A stretch of DNA of 64,000 nucleotides from positions 326,158-390,157 of the forward strand of contig JBDOQK010000029.1 of assembly GCA_040437565.1 (NCBI GenBank). Direction: 5' to 3'. Under the pieces are notes generated by a model, which had not been told where the DNA came from, ran no database searches, and worked only from the letters and a program-made list of their open reading frames with translations. A program made the translations under genes and the position numbers. Positions 12,440-24,064 of the stretch are shown here, one piece after another; within the stretch, counting starts at the first letter, position 1, and every line of letters begins with the position of its first letter. This DNA comes from Albugo candida. Lineage: Eukaryota > Oomycota > Peronosporomycetes > Albuginales.

Positions 12440-14737
12440 ATGCCTGAAATCGTCTCTATGGCAGACGAGAATTTACGAAGCTTTCAGCAGCATATCTTAT
12501 CGCGAGCAAGGCATAATAATGTTGTTATGGTGGGGGATACTGGTATTGGAAAAACGTATGTGGCTATAGTGCTTTTATCACAGCAGGATTATTCACGCAA
12601 TAAACGGGCGTTCTTTATGGCACCAACGCGACAACTTGTCTTGCAAATTGAAAGTAAGATCAGACTAATGACTACACTTCCAGTGCGATCATACTGTAGT
12701 AGCGATCTCGACTATTGGGATGAATACCAGTGGGAACAGGAGCTTGAGTTACATCGCGTTTTTGTCACCACTCCCCAGGTGGTTCGAGCCGCACTAGAAA
12801 AAGGCTATATAAGCATGAAAAACATAAACTTGTTGGTTTTCGACGAGTGTCACCACGTATCAAAACGGCACCCTTATGCACATATAATGAAGTTATATGA
12901 CCCTTCCGCCCATCCCGACGTAAGACCCCGTATATTTGGAGCTACAGCCTGTCCGACGCAAAACTGTGCTGAGCATTTGTATGCTGAAATGCATAAAGTT
13001 GATTTGAAAGAAGCGGAGGCAATTCTCTACGCCGCTATGGCGCCCATACTATATGAAAAGTATCCCAGAAAAGTCAAAGAAACCACCTCAGACCCGGATT
13101 CGAATGCTGAGAATACGGAGAAAGAGTCAAGTGAAGGTGAACCTTTCACGTCTAATCTTATGGCCGACTATCATGAAGTAATAAAGACAATAAAAGAAGC
13201 GAAAGTGGTAGAGGTTTATCAAAAGCTTTTGAAGGATGGAAAAAAGAAAGTTCCATTGACTGACGAAGCTTTGAATGCTGAAACTGAGAAGTTTATTCGA
13301 ACTTGTATCCGAATTCATCGGTCTGTTGGATTGTGGTGTTTTTATCGCTTTGTTGAGCTGGAACTCGAAAGATTGGCGGTCATGTCTTCATCTGCCTTCG
13401 GGTTGCCTGGAACTGTGCTTGGATGGGATCAAGACGCTGTGACAACCATCCTCATGATTTCTGCGGAGCGCGCAAAATGTGATTTTGCTTGTACTCCTAA
13501 AGTCGAAAAAGCTGTCGAGATTGTTAAACATCGCCTGATGGATAGAGGAAAGTTTATTACTCCAGAGGATGAAGATATCGCAGACGATGAAAGTATTCCG
13601 AAATCGCCTTGGAACTGCAAAATAGTGGACGAGGTCACGCATGAGAATTCCCAGGACATTTCGATGCAAGAAGTCGGAGAAATTGTCGACGAAGAGCTAT
13701 CGAATACCGTGAATGAGAACTCAAGTAATGTTGAAAGTGCATCAAAATACTCAATGCAAGGCATTATTTTCGTCAAAACGCGTCTCGAATGTCGGGTATT
13801 GAGTGAATATTTGAATGATCGTTTTAAGGAGAAAGAGCTGAAGCAAGAATTCGCTGATATTGTTGATGAAAACGATATTGTTGAAGAAGACACTGACTTT
13901 ATGAATTGTGATTTCGTTGGCGATGATGATGCCAATAAATTCTCATGTATTTTAGGTCAAATGAGCAAGACGGACAGCGCAGCATTTGCATTGTCGGATA
14001 TGAAGACAGTACTGGATCGTTTCCAACAAGGTAAGACCCGCATGTTAGTTTCGACATCAGTATCGGTAGAAGGCATCGATTTTCCTTTGTGCGGTCTGAT
14101 TATCGTCATGGATCCTGTGACTTCTCCTCGCATGCTCATCCAGTTACGTGGTCGTGCACGCCATAATGACGGAGCCATTTATTATCTTGGAGAAGAAGGG
14201 GATGTGATGGACGAAGTGAACTACAAGTCATTGCTCGTCAAAGCTGAGCAAATCAATGCTATGAACTTTGAGAACGACAGACAAGAAACGCTGCATAAGC
14301 AGCCTCGGTCCAAGTCTGTAAGGGATTTACAAACATGTCAGTTTGTTGCTGATGACTGCAGAGTAGCTATCAAAAACACTGGGGCCATCATTGATTTGGA
14401 CTCCAGCACTTCAAGCTTACATCAATTTTGCCAATCACTGCCTCCATTACTATTTGACGTGAATTTCCATAAGCTGTTCACAATTGAATCATCGACGACG
14501 ACTTACAATAAAGTCATGTTTAGAGCTAAAGTGAGTCTTCCAGAACCATTAGGAATCTCGGGGTGTGAAAGCGGTCTCATGCCATCAAAGTCACTCGCAA
14601 AGGCTGTGGCTGCACTCAAAGCCTGCCGCTCATTATATGAGCATGGTTTACTTGATGAAAAGCTGAATTCAATCTATCGAAAGCGAAAACATGAAGAAGG
14701 TAACATCAATGTGGAGTTTTTTCTCAAGCGCCTGTGA
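12440..14737 (+). CDS. Dicer-like helicase with dimerisation domain, no RNase III
   Basis: Intronless, 765 residues. An SF2 helicase of the Dicer/RIG-I group: Walker A GDTGIGKT at about 32-39, motif Ia APTRQL, DECH box at 135-138, then an insertion with the group's helical domain (about 200-340). The second RecA lobe ends in SVSVEGIDFP and the arginine finger motif QLRGRARHNDG at about 568. After it comes a Dicer dimerisation (DUF283) dsRNA-binding fold (about 625-735, ending SLAKAVAALKACRSLYEHGLL). The protein then stops. The next gene is on the other strand, so no PAZ or RNase III follows. It could serve a separate RNase III enzyme in small-RNA production, or act as an RNA sensor; this role is inferred. 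Confidence 0.88.
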   Translation: MPEIVSMADENLRSFQQHILSRARHNNVVMVGDTGIGKTYVAIVLLSQQDYSRNKRAFFMAPTRQLVLQIESKIRLMTTLPVRSYCSSDLDYWDEYQWEQELELHRVFVTTPQVVRAALEKGYISMKNINLLVFDECHHVSKRHPYAHIMKLYDPSAHPDVRPRIFGATACPTQNCAEHLYAEMHKVDLKEAEAILYAAMAPILYEKYPRKVKETTSDPDSNAENTEKESSEGEPFTSNLMADYHEVIKTIKEAKVVEVYQKLLKDGKKKVPLTDEALNAETEKFIRTCIRIHRSVGLWCFYRFVELELERLAVMSSSAFGLPGTVLGWDQDAVTTILMISAERAKCDFACTPKVEKAVEIVKHRLMDRGKFITPEDEDIADDESIPKSPWNCKIVDEVTHENSQDISMQEVGEIVDEELSNTVNENSSNVESASKYSMQGIIFVKTRLECRVLSEYLNDRFKEKELKQEFADIVDENDIVEEDTDFMNCDFVGDDDANKFSCILGQMSKTDSAAFALSDMKTVLDRFQQGKTRMLVSTSVSVEGIDFPLCGLIIVMDPVTSPRMLIQLRGRARHNDGAIYYLGEEGDVMDEVNYKSLLVKAEQINAMNFENDRQETLHKQPRSKSVRDLQTCQFVADDCRVAIKNTGAIIDLDSSTSSLHQFCQSLPPLLFDVNFHKLFTIESSTTTYNKVMFRAKVSLPEPLGISGCESGLMPSKSLAKAVAALKACRSLYEHGLLDEKLNSIYRKRKHEEGNINVEFFLKRL

Positions 14738-14840
14738 TGTCAAGGTAAGAAATGTAAACAATGTTATCGAGTCAATACCAATTAAAACTAAATACGGACG
14801 AAGTGAAAACGAGTACCTTAATTCTCTGGGTCCATTGTAA

Positions 14841-15676
14841 TCAGAGCATGTAAAACAAATCCGAATTTTTGATACCAAGTCCAAAATACACAGAACCAAA
14901 AATTCTTGTTTCAGGTTGATGAAACACAAATGAGCCTGGAAAGAACAAGCAACGTAAGGTGACGTATGTTCCAGTATTGTCTTTGTTTAGCACCCATGAG
15001 CCCGCCAAATCTTGCTGCACAGACTTCAGTACTGTGCGTATATGGACAAGATTTTCACCGGTAGGAAGAGATGTATTTCCCCAATCAATGTCATCTGGCT
15101 CTTTGAAGTGAAAGAAACTATTGACATTCATAGCTTCGTTCCACTTTAATCCGCCAAAGTATGAATTTCTCAAAATCTGACGGGACGATGAGATGATATA
15201 TGCACCAGATGGAATTATTGCGATTGTGCTGTCAATCTCACGGACGACATGCGCAAGGCGATCAAGTTCTGTCACTGATGAATCGTCTTCTTTCAATAAT
15301 AAGGATGGGTCGCCTTTAAATCGTCTCGTGCTCCATAAATTAATCGTATCCAACTTCGTAGTGTCTGCATCAGGAAGCTGCTGTAGCACTGAAAGCGTGT
15401 CGGTACTAATACCTTCAGTGTCAGCAATGGATGGGACTCATAAGAGGTAACATACCAGAAATAGAACTTTTTTTTCGGGAATGGGTTGCCATTAATCAAT
15501 GCAACAACGAACAAGTAGTCGGATGACTCACCGCAAATGCGCCCCCAAAATTGCACAAAATCTAAACCCTCTTCTGCGCGTCGTTGAATAATACCACATT
15601 CTATATTACATCGCTCCAGAGGCGTCAGTGTTTGTCCAATACAGCGCTGCACGACGTCGAACTGGTCTAAATCCAT
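14841..15676 (-). CDS. RSPH9: Radial spoke head protein 9
   Basis: Exons 15676-15456 and 15405-14841 with a 50-bp intron (GTATGTT..TATTAG); 261 residues against 276 in human. Conserved landmarks run in order: VQFWGRICGESSDYLFVVAL, FKGDPSLL, IDSTIAIIPSGAYI, FGGLKWNEA, SSFFHF-like NSFFHFKEPDDIDW, SWVLNKDN, RCLFFPGSFVFHQP and the closing FGSVYFGLGIKNSDLFYML. RSPH9 is a head component of the radial spokes that relay signals to dynein arms in motile 9+2 axonemes. It marks the organism as flagellated at some stage. Its stop lies 103 bp from the convergent Dicer-like gene. Confidence 0.93.
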
Positions 15677-16027
15677 TCTATGGTTGAGATACTCAACGCT
15701 GCTGTCCTTTTAATAATCAAGAACAAATAGCCGCAAAGACGACCTATCGCCTTGAATTTTTCGCAGCACGAGCGTCGTGTCAAGTAGCCCCTTCATTCAC
15801 GAGCCTTTATCAGGCCTTTGTAACACCTCAATGACCAAAATACTGATAGCCATTTGATGTGAATCGGTAATGCTTGGAGGGAGAGCACCAAATAGATGTG
15901 GTAAACCTCAATAAAGACATTCTATTTAATGTAAATATCTACATAATCCAGTTCAAATCGAGAACATGCATTCATCGCACGCAGCTCGGCAACAATCCCA
16001 ATTCCTAGAAGAATACCTCGTGGAATT
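15677..16027. other. Intergenic, upstream of RSPH9
   Basis: About 350 bases between the RSPH9 start and the Prp43 stop, both on the minus strand. Nothing recognisable apart from the presumed promoter of RSPH9. Confidence 0.5.
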
Positions 16028-18678
<2,651 letters not shown>

Positions 18679-21312
18679 TTACGCCGTCAGAGTCGGTAAC
18701 GCGCTCGAACATGTGGATGATGTCGGAGGCGTTCTTCCAGTATCTTTCTCGGTCGTCTTTGAAATCATTAGTTTTTGTTCCATGATTGCTGACAAGTCAT
18801 CACGCACTTCTTCATCGTCGCTGTATTCAATGGTGAAGACATCCTCTTGTGCTTTATGAGCTGAATGTGTTGGTGATGACAAAATCCTTTTCTTGACAGA
18901 ATGCATGGAGAAACAAGATGTTGTCTCCTCTGCACTTGTATTAGTCCGAATACTGTCGCGGTCGTCGTCGATGGCGTTTTCAGATGCAGTGGACCAGCGT
19001 TCGTGATGTCGGATTTCTTTTGTTCTCTTCCAAGGATTTGCAGCAGACAATGAGATTTTCGACCATGGGAGTCGCTTGGTGTCTTTGATTCTTGTCTTCA
19101 TGTTAGTCAATGACGACCTTGACACAGGCATGGATGAAGATGCGCGAGCTAGAAATTCCAAAGCTGAAAAAGACAAAGCGTTTTCTCGGTCGTCTGCCTT
19201 TTGATCGTTCGGTAAATCCATATCGTTGATCGGGAGGGCGGAATCCGTCGGCATACTTCGATTCCGGCGAAGATTTGGGACCGAAAAGCGATTCAGAAAT
19301 GGATCAGCGCCAGTGAGCGCCCATTCATCATAGCGACAATACTGACATCTTTCATTTACGTGGCCTGTCAGCTCTTGTGGAGAATGTTCAGGGCTGTCAC
19401 ACATGAAAGCGTGCCAAGAAGCAAATCCTCCGTCGAGTATGCTGATAAAGCGAAAGCCTTGCTTTTGGAAAAAGAGTGCCGCTCGATTGAGATTATCTAC
19501 ATCGAACAGAACGGAGTCACGGACTTTTGACTTGATGTTCTCGTCTTTGATAAGGATAGTAGATATGCCCACTCCGCTACCGACCAGCACTATGTGAACA
19601 AGCGATTTGAGTGGTTCCAGAGCTTCCAAAGCTCTAGCAATGAGTTCAGGGGAGTCAAATACCGAAGGATCGAGTGTATAAGCAGAAGGGATACGTCCAC
19701 ATTCTAAATCCTCAGAGCTTCGGAGGGCTCGGCAATCAATCACAAAATATCGAAGAGCACGATGTTGGGGCTTGTTCAGCACCATGTGATGTTTTCCTTT
19801 GTTTGCTGTCGAAATGGAGGAAGGTAGAGGTTCCTCACTTCCCATAATGTGTGCACCCACTTCATTGATCCCAATCGTCAGTGCAAAGTATGATATAACC
19901 CTTGGGATTGACTCAGCAGGATGTTCCCACTGTGTTTTACCTGACACTACATTGTACCAGAAAGATTTTCCAGAAATAGAACTTGACTCGCGTCGCTGCC
20001 AATCCGACATGTCTAGGATCATTTTCCCATCCAATGCGTCTGATTTCGAAGATTTCACTCCTCGGAACGCCTTCTTTATTGCCACCCTAGATGATGACCT
20101 CCTCGTACGGCCACTTGATTTTCTCTTTACAGTGTGATCATTGGCAAAGCCATCATCTGACTGAACGAATTCTAGAGAGCAGTGGTAGCTTTTGGGTGTT
20201 CTCATCCACAATCTTGATGCATATAGGCAAAGAAATTGCACGTAGTCTCGGCTTTCGACCGCATTCTGAGTAACTGTGACCAATCTACTACGTACTTGAT
20301 CGGCAATACTTTCCGTGGAACAAATCGAATCTGTTTTGCCAGTGCTTTCACCAAGAACAATAAATACTTGACGACGCTGTATCAATATCGCTAAAAGAAA
20401 GAATAATCCAAACATGGTATCGCCTGTCAGCAGATACTGATCCAAAAGATATACGAAATTCGACGGCGGCATTCTCCTGAATAAAGTATCGGTGAAAAAA
20501 TCCCGTGGAATAAGGTGATCTGGTTCACTCCACTCATTCCAGCACCACTGATTGAGAAAATGCGCGAGTGCTGGATCATGATAGCACAATAGCTGTTCAA
20601 TGAGTTCTTTTCTCTCACGATGGAATCGTTTGTGAACATCATCCGAGGCCGTGACCTCGGTTTCGTTTTTTAAAATCGGATGAACTTGATGCAGCCAAAT
20701 GTGATGAAGAAACTGACCGCAGAATTGGTAAAAGCAATCATAAATCGTAGCCAGTGGTAAATCGGCAATGAAGAAACATGCCATCAAATGAGCCATTCCA
20801 CTTTTGTACTCTAACGATTTTGTAGACATGTAATATACAATCAGAGATTCTACTTTCTCTTGCATTTTCTCAATCTGAATCTCATTCTTGACCATCTCAC
20901 AAACCATAACTGCTTCTTGAACCAATAAATCACATCGAGGCGATTTTCGTGACCGAAGCAGAATTCGATCGAATTCTCGAGCACTTGCACTATGCTGATT
21001 ACGCTTGCATACACTGAGTAGAATTTGCCAGATTTCGCCTCGGAGATGAGAGCATTTTGTAGGAATTTGCAAAATAGAGAAATGCTGCAGACACTGAAAC
21101 AATTCCTCTACTCCCGGTCGTCTGGTAATGACAGATGGCTCGTGTTCCCATTCCAGCTGAGCCAGCGGGTTCGTCAGCGCGGATTGAGAGAAAATTCGAT
21201 ACAATTGCTGTATTTCGAGCTGTTTTGCTTTCGCTATCTGTTGGTACCATAATCGCAAATAACGTCGACGTATTAGTCGCTTGAGCAGCTCTAATGCCTC
21301 TTCGGATACCAT
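18679..21312 (-). CDS. TBC1D23: TBC1D23-like protein with WW and rhodanese domains
   Basis: Intronless, 877 residues. A divergent TBC (Rab-GAP-like) domain spans about 85-340 (CSHLRGEIWQILL, LVYLLDQYLLTGD-like segments). A WW domain follows at about 440-470 with both tryptophans and the FWYNVVSGKTQWEHP core. A rhodanese fold comes next (about 520-640), with RYFVIDCR at its start and LDGGFASWHAF at its end. Its active-site loop is VGSGVGIS with no catalytic cysteine, so it should bind and not catalyse, as in animal TBC1D23. TBC plus rhodanese in this order defines TBC1D23, which captures golgin-tethered endosomal vesicles at the trans-Golgi. The WW domain between them is extra. The C-terminal part is low complexity. 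Confidence 0.82.
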   Translation of the reverse strand: MVSEEALELLKRLIRRRYLRLWYQQIAKAKQLEIQQLYRIFSQSALTNPLAQLEWEHEPSVITRRPGVEELFQCLQHFSILQIPTKCSHLRGEIWQILLSVCKRNQHSASAREFDRILLRSRKSPRCDLLVQEAVMVCEMVKNEIQIEKMQEKVESLIVYYMSTKSLEYKSGMAHLMACFFIADLPLATIYDCFYQFCGQFLHHIWLHQVHPILKNETEVTASDDVHKRFHRERKELIEQLLCYHDPALAHFLNQWCWNEWSEPDHLIPRDFFTDTLFRRMPPSNFVYLLDQYLLTGDTMFGLFFLLAILIQRRQVFIVLGESTGKTDSICSTESIADQVRSRLVTVTQNAVESRDYVQFLCLYASRLWMRTPKSYHCSLEFVQSDDGFANDHTVKRKSSGRTRRSSSRVAIKKAFRGVKSSKSDALDGKMILDMSDWQRRESSSISGKSFWYNVVSGKTQWEHPAESIPRVISYFALTIGINEVGAHIMGSEEPLPSSISTANKGKHHMVLNKPQHRALRYFVIDCRALRSSEDLECGRIPSAYTLDPSVFDSPELIARALEALEPLKSLVHIVLVGSGVGISTILIKDENIKSKVRDSVLFDVDNLNRAALFFQKQGFRFISILDGGFASWHAFMCDSPEHSPQELTGHVNERCQYCRYDEWALTGADPFLNRFSVPNLRRNRSMPTDSALPINDMDLPNDQKADDRENALSFSALEFLARASSSMPVSRSSLTNMKTRIKDTKRLPWSKISLSAANPWKRTKEIRHHERWSTASENAIDDDRDSIRTNTSAEETTSCFSMHSVKKRILSSPTHSAHKAQEDVFTIEYSDDEEVRDDLSAIMEQKLMISKTTEKDTGRTPPTSSTCSSALPTLTA

Positions 21313-21535
21313 CGAAAAAGTGCCAAACTCGTTGAGAAGTCCGCCAAAAAAGCTTTTGCGTCGCCTTTACACTTCCTTTCCGCGCGCGCTCTCTCTCCCA
21401 AATGGAACATACAGAATGAATGTACACTGTGAATGAATTGAGAAGAATTGTAAGAAATGAATTGAATTGTAAGCCGTGTGACACGAACGTACAAAACATC
21501 AGCGTATACATTCGCGCAACGTTTCACCAGATCTA

Positions 21536-22862
21536 ATGCATTCGAATCCCAACAGCGATCGCTTCGCTGCGACAAGAGATTGCTACTCGTTTCGGAATAC
21601 AAGTACACGGCGTAGCAATAAACGAAGAAAAAGTATATGTACAGGTGGGGAAGAGAAAAGTGTCGTTGTAGATCTCAATACAATTGCAGCTTCGATGGAT
21701 TTAACCGAAATAAAACAAGAAAGAAATGATGACTACTGCATGCCACCAGATACTTTCCTTACAAACAATGCTCCTAGTAACAATAGAGCGATATATCCAA
21801 CCAATCCAAGCGCCCGATTAGTCGTTATGGATACCTATCTCTATCGCCAATTAGCACTCAAGGACGAATGGCTTGTTGCAACACAAAAAAGTATGTCCTA
21901 TAATATGATATAAGTTTTGCTGATACATTATATTATCTCATGATATCATAGATCTCAGCCTTCTCCGCCAAGAATGCATGGATATTCGGCGAGAATTGTC
22001 AAAAGCCAATGAAGAAAATGATCGCTGTCTTATGCAGCTGGAAGATGTACTTACAAATCGTCCCAAGATCATCGCCAAAGAAGCTTTGGATCTACATATA
22101 CATCAATCAGAACACTGGCGTAAGGAAATGGGGAAACGAATCAAACATTTGAGTCAACGGATGGACGAAATCGAAGACCGACATGCCCCTATCCCTGCTA
22201 TTAAAAAGGAGCAATCTGTGGAAACGCTGGCAGTAGAACAATCCCATCACAGTTGTACAGAAAAACAAAAGGAGTTGGAACAAATCAAATTGCGGCAAAA
22301 AGAGTTTAGCGATTCGTTTGTAGAACATCAAGTTATGGCCGAACGTATACTAGCAGAGAAAGACAAGAGTAGTAAAGAACTGAGAAAAAAGTTGCAGAGT
22401 GTCCAGGATTCCTGTCTGGATCGCACTATGGAGGCAATACGAATGGCCAACTACAGCCTTGAGTCGACCCACACAGTTACTCAGAAACTGAATGAAGTGA
22501 ATGGGCAAGTCAAGGCGATACATGAAGACATTAGCAGCTTACGACAAGAATTCGCTGGTATTCGAACAGCACTGCATGAGACAAAGAAACAAGTGCACAA
22601 GAGAGTTTCATTCGCAACACGAGACGAATTGGCGTTAGTTGAGAAACAGTGCTTTCAGACAATCGCAAAGAACCAGACTGCACAACGGACGAAATTCGAG
22701 CAATTTGATCGTTTTCGAGAATTTATAGAGAATCGTCAGGAAATGTGGCAAAACAATGTATCGCAATTAGCACACGAAGTGTACAATTCAATGGAAATTG
22801 ACTTTTCCAAGCATGTTGCTGAGAATACAGCTCTACGGAAGTTGATCGTCGGATTACAGCAA
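21536..22862 (+). CDS. Unrecognised coiled-coil protein, 5' part (to the gap)
   Basis: Exon 1 (21536-21890) and exon 2 (from 21952) are joined over a 61-bp intron (GTATGTCC..CATAG) with matching phase. The first 118 residues are basic and disordered, with an NKRRKS block that may direct it to the nucleus. From LSLLRQECMDIRRELSKANE on, heptads rich in Glu, Lys, Gln and Leu predict a long coiled coil. The frame runs into the gap. The matching continuation ([10 protein letters not shown] and onward) is found at about 24537-26510 in the next contig. I do not recognise the family. It is divergent from the TBC gene, with 223 bp between starts. Confidence 0.7.
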
Positions 22863-22962
22863 NNNNNNNNNNNNNNNNNNNNNNNNNNNNNNNNNNNNNN
22901 NNNNNNNNNNNNNNNNNNNNNNNNNNNNNNNNNNNNNNNNNNNNNNNNNNNNNNNNNNNNNN
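22863..22962. other. Assembly gap (100 N) at the edge of the duplicated region
   Basis: Left flank is coiled-coil coding sequence and right flank is the start of a dehydrogenase copy, so the two contigs need not be neighbours. Confidence 0.9.
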
Positions 22963-24064
22963 TAGCTATTTCATTCGCTGCTATGGAATCTTCCTATCAT
23001 TGTATCGGCTATAATTGTAATGCATACTACCGAGTCTTATTTCAAATATTGCGGACCTTTTCTGCGATCTCATCGCTATTTGGCTATATCCATACTTCAT
23101 TATTCGATCGTGATGCGCGCCGCTTTCCTCCGAGCACTTCCTCTTCACAGTCAACACATCCATTTCCGCTTACTTCAGACAGCTGCAGAAGCAGCCTCTA
23201 CTGTTTCGTACACACGCAGACTGTTTCTCGGTGTCAATAATGCCGTACGCGCTTTTCCTTACCCGAAAGTTTCCGTCGAAGAACAGGAGACGCTGCAGTT
23301 GCTTGTAACGTCTATGGCAAAGTACTTTGAGAATGTCGACAGCAAACAGATCGATGAAAAAAAAAGGAAATTCCGGAGGAAACGTTAAATGAACTTAAGG
23401 AACTTGGAGTTTTTGGACTGCAAATTGAGGAGCAGTGGATGGATTAGAATTATCCAATACCGGTTACGCGCGTGTTTGTGAGGAATTCACAGATGCCAGC
23501 ATTGCAGTCTCTGTTAGTTTTCGGTCAAAAGGGGAAGTCAATTATCAGGTTTAACAGTCTCCGACGGGCCACTAATCACGACCTCTCGAATTATGTGTCA
23601 TACCTCATAGTCGTCGTTTCGCATGTCGTGTGTACTGCACACTCGGTGCGTCAACTACAGTGTACGTTTCAACAGTCACCATAATGGCGCATCAGTCAAT
23701 TGGACTGAAAGGTATTTTACTGAATGGAAACGAGCACCAGGTGGCGTCTTCTGATTCGGGCATATCTGAGTTTTGTCTGATTCGTTTGTTCGAATAAAAA
23801 GCAAAGTACCTACACAAAATTGCTACAGGAGAGCATATTGCAGCATTCGCGTTGACAGAACCTTCAAGTGGGTCCGATGCGGCATCGATCAAAACCCGAA
23901 CAACTCTGTCCGAGGACGGAAAGTATTATATTCTGAATGGTAGCAAAATATGGATCAGTAATGGTGACTGGGCAGATGTGATGACTGTGTTCGCGCAGAC
24001 AGAAGTTGACGGAAAGGATAATGCCACTGTGTTCATTGCTGAGCGTGGCTTAGGTGGTGTTACT
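22963..24064 (+). pseudogene. Acyl-CoA dehydrogenase copy 1, truncated and broken
   Basis: Close copy of the first half of the intact gene at 31683-33752 (presequence at 23113, the [13 protein letters not shown] region, then [10 protein letters not shown]). It is non-functional: the A-run near 23357 and a one-base loss near 23438 shift the frame, a 163-bp LTR-like insert interrupts the exon, and the intron acceptor GGATAG of the intact copy has become GAATAA near 23796. At about 24064 it stops in the middle of the gene and runs straight into the coiled-coil gene. That junction is the breakpoint of a tandem duplication. Confidence 0.85.
23512..23674. mobile_element. Solo-LTR-like fossil, 163 bp
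   Basis: Begins TGTTAG and ends CAACA, the usual TG..CA form of LTR ends. It is flanked by a 5-bp target duplication (23507-23511 and 23675-23679) that now differs by one base. The empty site is preserved in the intact dehydrogenase gene (32199-32203), so the insertion came after the gene duplication. No internal region remains. Family is uncertain; size and ends would suit a Ty1/Copia-type LTR. Confidence 0.65.

Noticed and set aside
15406-15455. Continuation of the RSPH9 first exon in its own frame
   Set aside because: The resulting protein loses RSPH9 similarity, whereas splicing the 50-bp intron restores it.
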